Positions 22,107-32,729 of a stretch of DNA of 64,000 nucleotides are shown here, in pieces (within the stretch, counting starts at the first letter, position 1; every line of letters begins with the position of its first letter). The stretch is from assembly GCA_026119855.1 (NCBI GenBank), contig JAOWBW010000146.1, forward strand, positions 1,858,333 through 1,922,332. The letters run 5' to 3'. The translations under genes and the position numbers were made by a program. The DNA comes from Campanula takesimana (Eukaryota; Streptophyta; Magnoliopsida; Asterales; Campanulaceae). The notes beneath the pieces are model-generated. The model was not told where the DNA came from and searched no databases. It saw only the letters and a list, made by a program, of their open reading frames with translations.

Positions 22107-25100
22107 TTAATCACTAGAGCTTGAAGTATCAGCTGGTACAACTTTCACTCTATACTTGTACAACCAAGCACAAACAAGAAAATACCCAAAATTCGCCACC
22201 CCAATTACAAAAATTACCCAATACACCAAATCCAACCTTCCCTGGTTCAAATCATCTGGCAGCCAATTTGACACGTTCCGAACAAGATCAATCAACGCCG
22301 TGCTTAGATGAAACGCTTCTCCAAGTCCAACAACAACTAGCTGGGGAATCAACCACAAAACCGACATGGGCGCGATAAAACCTGCCCGGTTTTCGAGGTT
22401 CTTGGAGTGGGCAATGCTTAGCCTCTTCGATTCAACTATGGCTGATATTGCCATGCTGGCGACATTGAGTACGTGGCCTATTCCTATTCGTTGGAGGTGG
22501 GTGAGTGGTCGACCAATCACGTATTTCCATGCGGGGCGTAAGAACCGGTCAAAGATAGCCAGACACGCGGCGGTGGCAGCTAGGACGAATACTAGGACGG
22601 ACCCCGCTGAGATTTTGAAGTGGGGCCCGATTCGACGGTCCATGACTAGTGCTTGGAGCACGGATAGGCCGGCTTGGATGGCGATTGGGGTGTGTAAGAA
22701 TGTACTGCTTGTCCATAATGGCACGAACCGGATTAGGACTTTGAGGTCTTCTACTTGTTGCACCGTGCATAGTCTCCATCGTTTCACGATTGAGCCATCA
22801 GAGTTTGTGTCTCCTTCCGTTCGGAGTGCTGCTCGATTTAAGAACCTAAAAGATTCACAAAAAAATAAATAAAAAATTGGGGTTCTGTCAGTCTGCTAGT
22901 TAAAGCTGTCATTTAGTCGGTTAAAATTGTCATATAGTATAGTGAATTAAATTGTCAGCCCGTCAATTAGAATTTTCAGTTTGTCATTCAGACGTCACGA
23001 AAAGTATTTTTTCTGGTAATATATCTATTACCATCAAAAGAATTGCGATAATCTTACTTGAAACTCTTTGTTGGAGGAATAATCACTACGTTCTTCATCC
23101 CTGCATCATCCCCGTAATAGTAATCCCCACTCTCTGTTGATACCGGATCTTTCCTTTTCCGAAGCGTTGCAACGACTACACGTGCAATCTCAGTAAACGG
23201 GCTCCCCTTAGGCTTAACATGGCGATAAAACTTAGTCCCGAGCAAGAAAATGACTAAGGCGAGAACATTAACACCAACACAAAGCCCAAATCCCCACGAC
23301 CAACTCACATTATCTTCAACATAAACCATGAGAGTCACGGCTATTAGGGTTCCGACATACCAAGTGAAGAAGAACCAGTTGAAGAAAATGGATTGCTCCT
23401 TGGGCTTTTTGAACTGGTCCGCTCCCATTGTTGAGGTGCTGGATCTTGCGCCGCCTATGCCTAGAGTGGCTAGGACTATGCCGGAGTATAGGATTGCGAA
23501 TTGAGATTGCGACGGGGTTTCGCAGTTTGAAGAGATGTCTCCACATTTTTGTGAGGGATGGAGCAATGCTGTTACGAGTAAAAGAATTGTGCCCTGCATT
23601 GGTAAATTGAATTTCACATTAAAAGAATGTTACATGAATTTATATGCTTCACATCTTCACGAAATTTTACTAAAAGTTAAGATCTGTTCTTCAATATCGC
23701 ACCACCCCGAGTAAGATAAAACAAAAACAAAAAAAAAATCTCAAAATATTTTTTTTTTCTCCATTTTTTTTCTCATATGAAAATATTTTCCGGAAAACAT
23801 TTTCTTTAGATTTACCAAACAACCAAAAACATGTTTATGTCATTTTCCGGGAAATCATTTTCCGTAAGTTATTTTACGCAAAACAAACGAAGCCTTAATT
23901 AATTATTACCTCCGTCTTAAAAATAATTGTTTAAATTTGCTTTTTATAGTAATTTTATACATTTAATTTGGAACACATGTAATATAGTATAATAACAATG
24001 AAATTAAAAATTTATTTATTAGATGTGTACATATATCTGGTTACAACTTTCATTTATTTTAAAATGAAAAAATAAATCTAGGAATAATCTACGCTAATAC
24101 TATTATTGTAGGCTTTTAGGCAGGGACAGAGCTACATTCCCTCTAATGAGGGCAATTGCTTGCCTCGTGTAATTTGAAAAAATAAAACTACTACTAGTTC
24201 AAAAATTGAAAAAAATGAAAAAACAAAAAAATTCTCTAAACAAAAGAATTATTGAAGACGTAGGAATAAGAAAGGATTAAGTGTCTCCAAAAAAGTAGGT
24301 TAGTGGTAAAATCAAATTTCGCAATCTGTAAAGTTTAGAGTCTAGGGTGAGTTTGGGATTGTTTCTGATTCTCAAAAAGTGATTTGTTAAAAATGATTAC
24401 AATATAAATGATTATTTTATCATTAATTTATCAATTATGAATATGTTTGGATACCACATGTCCGAAATTGATTATGAAAGATAAATTCTAAAATTATCTC
24501 TTACTATACATATCAATATGGTAAATGCACATATAAAAGGAAGGTTATTAATGTAAAACATCATACAAAAACAGATTTTTAGAATCACTTCTAGCAAAAG
24601 ATGGGTCATAGCTGCTTTTGTCAAAACGCAGTTTTCTGCGTTTGGTAGCTTAAAATCATAATCAGTTTTGACATTCAAACACAAAGAAAGTGATTCTTGG
24701 TCTCTGAAAGTGATTATAAGCCTCAAAAAAGCACTCCCAAACTCACCCGTGAGTTTGGGAGTGCTTTTTTGAGGCTTATAATCACTTTCACTGATCCAAA
24801 ATCACTTTCATGGCGTTTGGATGTCAAAACTGATTATGATTTTAAGCTATCAAAAAGCTGAAAACTGCGTTTTGACAAAAGCAGCTATGACCCAGCTTTT
24901 ACCAGAAGTGATTCCAAAAGTTGTTTTTGTATAATGTTTTACATTGACAACCTTCCTTTTATATGTGCATTTATTATATTAATAGTATAGAGCAAGGGAT
25001 ATTTTGGGAAATTATCTTTCATAATCAATTTTGAACATGTGGTATTCTAACACATTCATATATAATAAATTAATGATAGAATAATCACTTATTCTATAAT

Positions 25101-26786
25101 CACTTTTAACGAATCAATTTTTGAGAATTAGAAGCAATCCCAAATCGAACCCCCTGACTAAAATATTGTCAAAAGAAAAGAGCTTGGACTAATTAAAACC
25201 GGAGAACTGTTATGTAACAGAACTATTCTCTCCGTCTCAAAATGATATTCATATTTTTTTCGTTGTTATTGCGAAGGAACTTTGTGCAATAATTTTAAGT
25301 TGATTTAATTGTCTTGCTGGAAATCTAAAACTTGTTATTGATACATCATCAGAAATACTATCACTACCAAATTATAGATTTTCATTACGACAATTATATC
25401 AACCTAAAATTACTGGTCAAAGTTCATTCGCAATAATAACGAAAATAATATGAAGATCATTTTGGGACGTAGGGAGGATTTGTTAAAATTATTTTTATTT
25501 TTAGAAATGTGACACTTATAAATATAAATAGAAAATGGTGATTATTATTTATGGAAAACAGTGATATAAAACAAAGCACGGAGACCACAGCGCAATAATG
25601 GGATTTAGTTTTTGTATTGTACTGGATTAGGATCTTTTATGTTGAAAGTCAATGCAGTAATATATAAATGAAATACTCCCTCGGTCTCATTTTAAGTGTC
25701 AAAAATTTCCCAAATGAGTGTCCCAACTTAAGAGTAAAAATCTATAAAAGGAAAAGTTTTTATACTTCTTTATTTAGTGGACTCCACATGTCATACGCAC
25801 AACAATTATCTACCAACTATTATCTACCGCATTTTCTCTCCTACCTACTATCTATACTCACAACACTCTACTTCATTATCTATACTTTATAATAAAAAGA
25901 TTATTTCCTTAATTTTTGTGCCCTCCTATTTTTTAACTCTTAAATTGGGACGAATCCAAATTATTTGAAGTTTCATTTAAAAAGTAATAAAGTTGCCAAA
26001 GAATCAAAGCAATCATTTGTCATTTAGGATAAGATAGCAATATATAAAGGTTGGCAGGTCCACCCACGCCAACTACTGATTTAAAAAAAAAAAAAAAAAA
26101 AAAAAACTATACTCACTAAATAATTTATTTAATTTTGAAAGAAAATAAATAAATAAAGATAAGATATTAATTATTACCAGGACGGAAATGAAAGTGGAGA
26201 TGGCAATGACAGAGTAGCAACCGATGAAGGAGTCAGCAATAATAGCAGCAAGAACAGGAATTAAGCACATAAATCCATTAACCAAGTTTGATATTTGAGC
26301 TGCATCTATGTTCTTCACTTTGTATTCCTGTATTAAATACACTATCAGGTTTGTGTTCCACCCTCCACTTGCCAATGTCATCCCCATCGTCGCCGCTGTT
26401 ATATATCAACAACAATATGTAGTTAACGACAGATCCTTAGCTGTCAGATACATGGACATGACAGCTCAGAGAAAATGGCTTAGTAATGTTCTATAGAATC
26501 TGTATTTTGAAGCTGTCATGTCCATGTATCTGATCTGCAATTGAACATTACTAAGCCATTTTCTCCCCTCAATTAATGTTTCTATTGAACAATATTTGAT
26601 TCCTGAGTTGCAAAATGTTGAAATATGAAGTGAAAAGTGCGTGAGATTGTGTGTGTGAAAATAGATGGAGAATAACGAGCGCGCACCTATGATGAAGGGG
26701 AAGGTAATCCAGCCACCTCTGGGCTTGCCATGTTTTGCAGTTGATGATGGGCCTTGTGCCTCATCAACATGATTTGAGCTTTCCAT
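22107..26786 (-). CDS. NRT1/PTR family transporter, NPF2.7/NAXT-like, with an internal deletion
   Basis: Four exons on the minus strand: 26687-26786, 26178-26395, 23058-23593 and 22107-22845. Their 1593 bases give 530 residues in one frame. Same gene structure as its tandem neighbour, with the same intron phases, GGWITFPF start region, GADQFKKPKEQ, FFNWFFFTWYVG, WRLCTVQQVEDLKVLI, LQALVMDRRIGP and WLPDDLNQGR. It is predicted to be an MFS anion carrier of the plasma membrane. The helix-1 ExxER motif is absent, as in the neighbour. After GLGEAFH the sequence jumps to STALIDLV: the conserved FPG...YQEFP stretch and the following helix (about 34 residues in the neighbour) are missing without a frameshift, at about 22305-22312. 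Losing one membrane helix would change topology, so the copy is probably non-functional or altered. Intron 2 (26178 to 23593) is 2.6 kb with several inserted elements. Confidence 0.88.
24350..25140. mobile_element. Two foldback elements arranged head to head (palindrome of about 790 bp)
   Basis: The left half (24350 to about 24748) and right half (about 24753 to 25140) are inverted copies of each other over nearly 400 bp, meeting at a centre reading CCCAAACTCACCCGTGAG near 24740-24757. Each half has its own inverted ends (GTTTGGGATTG outside, GCACTCCCAAAC at the centre), so each looks like a complete MITE of about 395 bp. The pair lies in intron 2 of the second NPF gene. The superfamily is not certain; the ends resemble short hAT-type MITEs. 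Confidence 0.75.
25226..25476. mobile_element. Stowaway-type MITE in NPF intron 2
   Basis: TTCTCTCCGTCTCAAAATGA at the left and ATTTTGGGACGTAGGGAG at the right, with TA before it (the right flank is GA). It is about 250 bp and a close relative of 10535-10785, including 'cgttgttattgcgaagg' arms. Another Stowaway-type left end (CTCCCTCGGTCTC) is at about 25676. Confidence 0.8.
26445..26565. repeat. Two interleaved perfect 22-bp inverted repeats
   Basis: Arm a is CAGATACATGGACATGACAG plus CT (26445-26466), and its exact complement is at 26511-26532. Arm b is 26469-26490, and its exact complement is at 26544-26565. The order a, b, a', b' means the two stems cannot form as simple nested hairpins. 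This lies in intron 1 of the second NPF gene. Confidence 0.9.
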
Positions 26787-26823
26787 GGCGTTCAGCTTGT
26801 AACAACAATGGAGGTTGCTGCTG

Positions 26824-26834
26824 CTATATATAAA
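26824..26834 (-). promoter_or_regulatory. TATA box of the second NPF gene
   Basis: On the minus strand the sequence reads ATTTATATATAG about 40 bp upstream of the ATG at 26786, matching the spacing in the neighbouring gene. Confidence 0.55.
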
Positions 26835-27078
26835 TATGTATGTATATAAGTATATGTGTTGAATATTTTGGTTATAACAAATGTGTTGTATATTTTGGTG
26901 TTGAGAATGATATTTTGGAAACCAAATGAGGAGTTCCCATTTGTAGGACCCAGAAAGGTTGGTGAACCTCCAAGTGGTTGCATATATTATTATGAATATC
27001 AATCTGGAATTTTAATTATTGAGGTCATTTGATCAGCGATTTTCACTTGAATATTATGGAATGTAAATACCTTGTCGG

Positions 27079-28781
27079 AGTGTGAATGGTTCGGTTTGGT
27101 TCGATCTGAGTCAATTTAGAGATCGAACTACTAGTCATTGGTTTGGGGAATTCTCACATCGAACCGAACCACGAAAAAATTCAAACTGATCCTTATGGTT
27201 TGGTTCGGTTGGTTCAGACCGTGATTCAGATTGTGGTTCAAACGACCATTCATCAGACTAGTGTTCATATCACGATTCAGATCATGGCTTAGGCCTCGTT
27301 TGTTTTTCCATTCAGATGCACTTAATGGAGTAGACATCTGAATCGGTCAGACCTCAAGCCATTAAGTTTTTTTTTTTTTTTTCAGATTCAGATCTGAAAG
27401 CATCTGAATAGCCTCTTAATATTCAGACCTAAATTGTTCACTTATTTGCCTCTGAACTACCTTTTTACATTAATAACCTCACTCTATTTTCTTAATTTCA
27501 AAACTACCCACCCTTACCCAAATCACGCCTATGTCGTTTCTTCTTCCTTATCCACTGTCGCCACGTCCACCATCGTTCTCGCTTCCATCTTGCAGTACTC
27601 TGGCAACGACCGTCCCTATCTCTGTAGAGCATGGAGAGCAGAAAAAAGTTGTGAAACATGTATTAACATACAGGCCAACTTCAGCTAATTTGAACTCCTA
27701 AGACACAAAAGTGATTACAAACAGACAAATAAAGGAATCGAATCAGAAAGGAAAGGGACGGGAAGGTCAAGCCATGGGAACTAAGATCAGTAGATTGAAG
27801 AAATGAATACCTTTCTGAAGCTGGGCTGCTCATTTATAGCTACCTAGACACAAAAGTGATTACAAAAAGTTGTTTCTTTTAGTTTTGACAATTAAATTAT
27901 TCCTCCTTCTGAAAAAAATGATGTTAATGAATTTTTTATTTTTAAGTTTTTAATGTAATGAATATTTCAATTTTGTCAAAATATATTTTTGAACAAGAAT
28001 AGTTTGAATAAAATTGAAAATTTATTATGAGACGGAATGAATTATAATATATATCAATTATATAATCTCCAAAAAGTAAAAGGTTAAAATGGTAAACAAA
28101 CACATTTCAGAAATTGAATTCAGATGAAAAATCAAACAGTTTGAATAGTTCGGTAATCAGACTTCAGACGCTGCCTCTTATCCATTCAGCCAATTTCAGA
28201 CATGCAATCAGATTTCAGGACTTAACACATAAAAAAAACAAACACCACCTTAGACTACAACTCATTATCATATCTGTAAAAAAAATAGTGATCATGGTGG
28301 AAGAGTGAGGAGTACAGGTAAAGAAAGAGAGATGCGGGAGATCCATTTTAAGAGAAATGTCGAACGAAGAAGATTACTAAAGGAACAGAGAAGTCGAAGG
28401 AAGAGAACATACTATACAAAGTCGGCAATAAAAAAACTTGATTAACTATGTGATGCAATGAATATAACAAAAGATGATATGGATATTGAATAAGATGCAA
28501 AACGATAGTTACGAACAGACTAATGCAATGTAGATTTTTTAATAATTCAATGATAGATATGACTCAACATACAAATATATGGTTAATATATGTGGTCTGG
28601 TGGTTCAGGCTGGTAATTTGTTTGGTTTGGTTCAGTCTGGAGGGGTCAGATCACAAAAAAATCGAATCATGCGGTTTACCATTTTTGAAACCGAACCGAA
28701 CCACTCATACTTAAAAACTGAATCAGACCGCATGATGTGGTACACTTCGATCCCAAACCACGGTAACCGCTTGCACCCCTA
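27079..28781. mobile_element. hAT-like element rich in GAACCGAACC words, split by a PIF/Harbinger element
   Basis: The left edge AGTGTGAATGGTTCGGTTTG and right edge GCTTGCACCCCTA are loosely inverted. The flanks CTTGTCGG and CTTGTCTT share 6 of 8 bases, suggesting a decayed hAT duplication. Both arms carry 'ggttcggtttggttc' words, resembling the hAT at 19241-20190 in style. The exact left end is uncertain by a few bases. Confidence 0.6.
27292..28249. mobile_element. PIF/Harbinger (Tourist-like) non-autonomous element
   Basis: The left end GGCCTCGTTTGTTTTTCC and right end AAAACAAACACCACC are inverted. TTA flanks it on both sides (27289-27291 and 28250-28252), the 3-bp duplication of PIF/Harbinger. 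Subterminal 'ccattcagatg' and 'catctgaa' words repeat in both orientations. No transposase is visible. It lies within the hAT-like element. Confidence 0.75.
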
Positions 28782-28829
28782 CTTGTCTTAATCAAGATAA
28801 TCACAAGATTACTCATTAATAAGGAATTT

Positions 28830-29104
28830 TGGGAGAAACTAGTCTTCCATAATTTAAAATAAGTTTTGTTATTAAATATATGGACTAGGTGTTTTAAGAT
28901 ATAGACTCATTGTTTTTTTTTTTTTTTTTGCCTAAACTTGATATTTTATTTTTAGGTATTTTAAGGCCTAAACTCACTGTTTTAAGACCAAAACTCATTA
29001 TTTTATTTCTAGGTGTTTTATCGCCTAAACTCTTTATTTTAAGGGTGATACTATATTAAAAAGTGGATTATTTTTATAACGTATGGAGAAACTTGTTTCC
29101 CCCA
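28830..29104. mobile_element. Foldback MITE with GGGAGAAACTAG ends
   Basis: Left end GGGAGAAACTAGTCTTCCAT and right end ATGGAGAAACTTGTTTCCCC, the same family as 15394-15649. The interior repeats a 'ggtgttttaaggcctaaact' theme three times. Confidence 0.7.
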
Positions 29105-31410
29105 AAACCTACTCACTCATTAATGCATTTAGTTGCCAAATGATATGCGGACCATACCTCTTGCGAGCCGGTGGATTGTCAAATTCGTTACAGCGTCCTT
29201 TTTTACGGAAGTAGTAATTGGTATAAGACGTTTAAAACGGAAAAAAAAAATAGCGGTTAGTTTGGGACAGAGGAGTACTCCGTTCTTTCCATAATACTAA
29301 TGCTTACTTGAATTGTCTAATTCTTTAACTAATTTTTCTATTTATTTGTAGATCATTTATAAAATTAAAATTGTATTAATAAAAGAGAAGTATCATGAGA
29401 GGCTGGTCAACAATACCAGTTTGACCTGTAAAATCAGTGTGTGATTATCTCTTTAAACAAATGAAACAGTGGCTAGTACCTAAAAGTGCTTAATTATAAT
29501 TTATGTTTAGAATATTTATTAAACTAAAAAAATGCTAATTATTTTGATTTTTTGAGATTGATGGAGTATATGAAATATCATTATTTTACTATGCAATCTT
29601 TTTCAAAGGTAGTTGGATGAAGGCCTAATTAATGTCAACTCTTTGAAGTTACAATGTGCACCTTGTTCAACGCGAAGCGGACAAAATGATTTCCGTTAGC
29701 TATTGTATAATACTAGTATTTTTACCCGTGCCACTGGCACGGTGACAATGTGAAAAGGAAGAAAGAATCTTATTTAATTTTGTCCTTTCACGTAAAACCC
29801 CCAACCTCAATTCAATTTCCTCTTTTTCATAACCCAAAATCACAATAATTAAGTTTTTTTTTTTTTTTTTCTATTTCCATCATTTTTTTGTATCCGTCCA
29901 TTTTCCCTTTTTAATAATCTTTTGTACCAATCTGAATCACTGAAAGTTTCTCTTTTTAAAGTGGAGAGGTTAAATAATGTGGGGAGTGTGATAATGGATT
30001 ACTTTAAATTAATTTTAGGCCGTTAAATCATTTTCTGAGATTCAATCTTAGCCGCTCTTTGTGTAGCGGTTATTCTTGCTTTGTATTGTAATATAGATTC
30101 AAAATAATTTTTGATTAATAACAAATTAACCTTTTTTTCCTCCCAACAAAAGTAACACTTATTATAACAAAATGTAAAAAAAAAAATTCTTTTCAAATGT
30201 AACACATTTTTTTTTTCAAAATGTACCACAATTTTGCTGCAATAGATTAAAGATAACATAAAGATTGACAACTAAACTAATGTCACATTTTTATAAAGGA
30301 ATGTAGCACTCTTTTTTTCAAATGTAACACTTTTTTTTTCAAAAATAGCATAAGATTGACAAACTAAACTAATGTTACATTTTATAAAAAATGAATGTAA
30401 TATTTTTTTTCCTCAATTGTAACAGATTATATTCTTAAATGTAACATTATATTTGAAAATGTAACAATTTTTTATTGAGAAAGTAACAATTGAAATGCAA
30501 ACACGATTATATATATGAACTTTTAGTCTTTTTTTTAAAGAAGAAAAGTAACATTTACTAAATAAAAATGTTACATTCATCTATATAAAAAATTATAATC
30601 ATATACTCCCTCCGTCCCAGCAGAAGTAGGACTAGAGGAGTGTGCACAATATTTAAGAAAAATTAGTATGTGTGTGGTAGAAAATGAAGAGAGAGAATGA
30701 GTGGGGTAAATAATAGTGTTAGTTGAATAAATTGAGTGGTGGAAAATGAAGAGAGAGAATGAGTGGGGTAAATAGTAGTGGTGGTTGAATAAATTGAGTG
30801 GTGGAAAATGAAGAGAGAAAATAAGTGGGGTTGAAACATTTCCATTTTAGGCGGTCTCACTTTTGGTGGGACGGACCAAAAAGGAAAGAAGTCTCACTTC
30901 TGCTGGGACGGAGTGAGTATTCACTTTGTTACACAAATATTACTTTTTCTAACCACAAAAACTATCAAAACAATTTATTTATTTTTGTAAAATTGTTGTT
31001 CCATTTGACTATAAAAGTGTTACTTTTTGAATATGAAACTGTTACTTTTATTTGAACAGAGTGTTACATCTTAGCTGACAAGCAACTCAAACCTTTCGTG
31101 TGTACAAAAATATGTTTTTTTTAAAAAAAATCAAACCATATCATGACCTATGTAGTTTTATTCGTCTCGTCTAGACGAACACAACGGTATTTTTTTAAAA
31201 AACAAAATATGAGTTATAAATCTCAAGATATAGCATTTTAAAGTTAATTGGGGCTTTTTTTTAGGAAAGACACGTGTCGCGATCTGGGAAGTGAGAGGGC
31301 TGGATCCAAGGTCGGATGTAGCGGAGCAAGTGGCTACGAGAAGCAGCGGAACAAAACAACATTGCCGCACTATGTGCGGCCGTTGTATATGAGAATTCGT
31401 CTTATATATA
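29105..31410. repeat. AT-rich repeat tract with dispersed TGTAACA words
   Basis: No gene is supported. Between about 30150 and 31080 the word TGTAACA (or TGTTACA) recurs about a dozen times or more at 20-40 bp spacing with T-rich spacers, and is interrupted by the Stowaway at 30606-30917. A short hairpin CCGTGCC-ACT-GGCACGG is at 29726-29742 after AATACTAG. Confidence 0.5.
30606..30917. mobile_element. Stowaway-type MITE with internal tandem repeats
   Basis: Left end CTCCCTCCGTCCCAGCAGAA and right end CTGCTGGGACGGAGTGAG, TA on both sides (30604-30605 and 30918-30919). The interior has about three copies of a 60-66 bp unit containing 'aatgaagagagagaatgag'. It is about 312 bp. Confidence 0.85.
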
Positions 31411-32296
31411 GAGAAAAATTTTGGTTATGTGTCACTGCAAATGAGACTATTTGCAGCCACCAATAAGAACAAGCCACATTAACAAAATAACTTAAATTAG
31501 GAAAGAGTTATTTAGAAATACAATTCAACCGGGCCTTATCAGTTCTTCAACATCTTCCCGAAGAAGTCTTTATTCATCGAATGGAAAGACTTTGGAAGAA
31601 TATTTCAAAACAAATGTTTCAGGAAGCTCTCTGATCCTAATCACAGATGGAGCAAGGAAAAAAGCATTCACAGTGGCAGGTTTGGGATGGGAATTATGGG
31701 ACCCTGCAAAATTACGGAAAATCTCAATTGGAAGTATATCCTGCAAATCTCCCTCTAGCATTCAAACTGAATGTCTAGCAAACAAAAGTGGTCTGACTTG
31801 GGCTACGCAACATAATTTTAGAGACATCAACCTCCTCACAGATTCGAAGCTTGTAGTTGAGTATATCATCAATGAAAGAAGCAGCTCCTTTTTACTACAA
31901 CCTTTAATAGCGGATATTAAAGAAAGTATTTCCTTTTGTTCCTCTTTTTGTATTAGTAAAGTTGACCGAATAACGGTCTTAGGGGCACATAAAAATGCCT
32001 CTTTTGCTAGGAATCTGTACCACAACTTTATTGGGCCGGAGGCCACTTTTATATAATTAAATATTTTTCGTGATCAAAAAAAAAAAAAGAAGAAGATAAC
32101 TCTTAACCCTGGTTAATGATATCTAATTAAGTCAATAACTCATTCCTTTTCTTATGCACACCCAAAGAAAGGAAAGAAAGAAGCCAGCTCTAAAGTAACG
32201 CCTTCCTAATTTAAGGCTATTTTGCTGATGTGGCATGTTTTGATTGGTGGCTGTAAATACCCCTATTTACAGTGACACCTAATCAAAAAAATTCTC
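31411..32296. mobile_element. Inverted-repeat element enclosing an RNase H fragment
   Basis: The first about 110 bp (GAGAAAAATTTTGGTTATGT, then 'gtgtcactgcaaatgagac', 'tttgcagccaccaat', 'aacttaaattaggaaag') are mirrored at about 32190-32296 ('cttcctaatttaaggc', 'attggtggctgtaaatac', 'cagtgacacctaatc'). Between the arms lie the RNase H frame and a poly(A) tract. No clear target duplication was found, so the superfamily is open; Mutator-like or another foldback class are candidates. Confidence 0.65.
31592..32056 (+). pseudogene. RNase H-like (RVT_3) domain fragment of a LINE-type element
   Basis: The frame has no ATG at its start and stays open upstream; it encodes about 150 residues. LILITDGARKKAFTVAGLGW is the first RNase H strand with its catalytic Asp; ECLANKSGLTWA holds the catalytic Glu on the helix; INLLTDSKLVVEYI has the second Asp; and near the end VLGAHKNASFARN matches the region with the last Asp/His-type contact, here lacking a clear Asp. 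This layout is the C-terminal RNase H domain of plant L1-type retrotransposons and related fragments. TTTTTCGTGATC followed by a poly(A) run (32060-32086) is a typical LINE 3' end. The upstream reverse transcriptase is absent. Confidence 0.7.
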
Positions 32297-32720
32297 GAAA
32301 AAATCAAGCATAAAATGGCTGCCAGCTCGCCGCATGCGCTCCCACGCTCCAGTCAACCGCTCCACGCGCCTGGAGAGTTCGCTACTCGCCTGGAGAATTC
32401 GTCTGTCACGAGTCATTCGGAACCACATGAGTCATGCACAGCTTCTACACTCGTGCTCACAACCGATCGAATCGTGCAGCAGCGTTCCCTTCTTCAGTGC
32501 GAACTGGGCTCTTGGAATTAGGCTTTGGTCACTAATTTGGCCGCCTGGGCTGTGAGTGTTGGACTTGTTGGGCCACTTTGCTAGGTTGGACCGCTCCATC
32601 TTCAACTTCCACTTCCTGGGCTCACTCCTTCATTCTTGGCCTACATCTCCTTTGCTAATTTGATCCACTACTCTTCTTTCACAATTGCTTTTGATTTTGA
32701 TTTTGATTTTTCTTAATACT
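32297..32720. other. Unassigned GC-richer stretch
   Basis: No gene is recognised. The open frames at 32315-32555 have no family signature and lack introns or a promoter. The end repeats GATTTT (about 32693-32710). Confidence 0.4.
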
Positions 32721-32729
32721 AGCGGGTAA

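Noticed and set aside
22121..22872. Plus-strand frames opposite the last exon of the second NPF gene
   Set aside because: Antisense shadows of a well-supported transporter exon.
24472..24726. Minus-strand frame of 84 codons
   Set aside because: It lies in one arm of a foldback element palindrome and has no similarity to a known protein.
32315..32555. Two overlapping frames of about 70 codons in the GC-richer stretch
   Set aside because: No family signature, promoter or intron signals; they probably reflect base composition.
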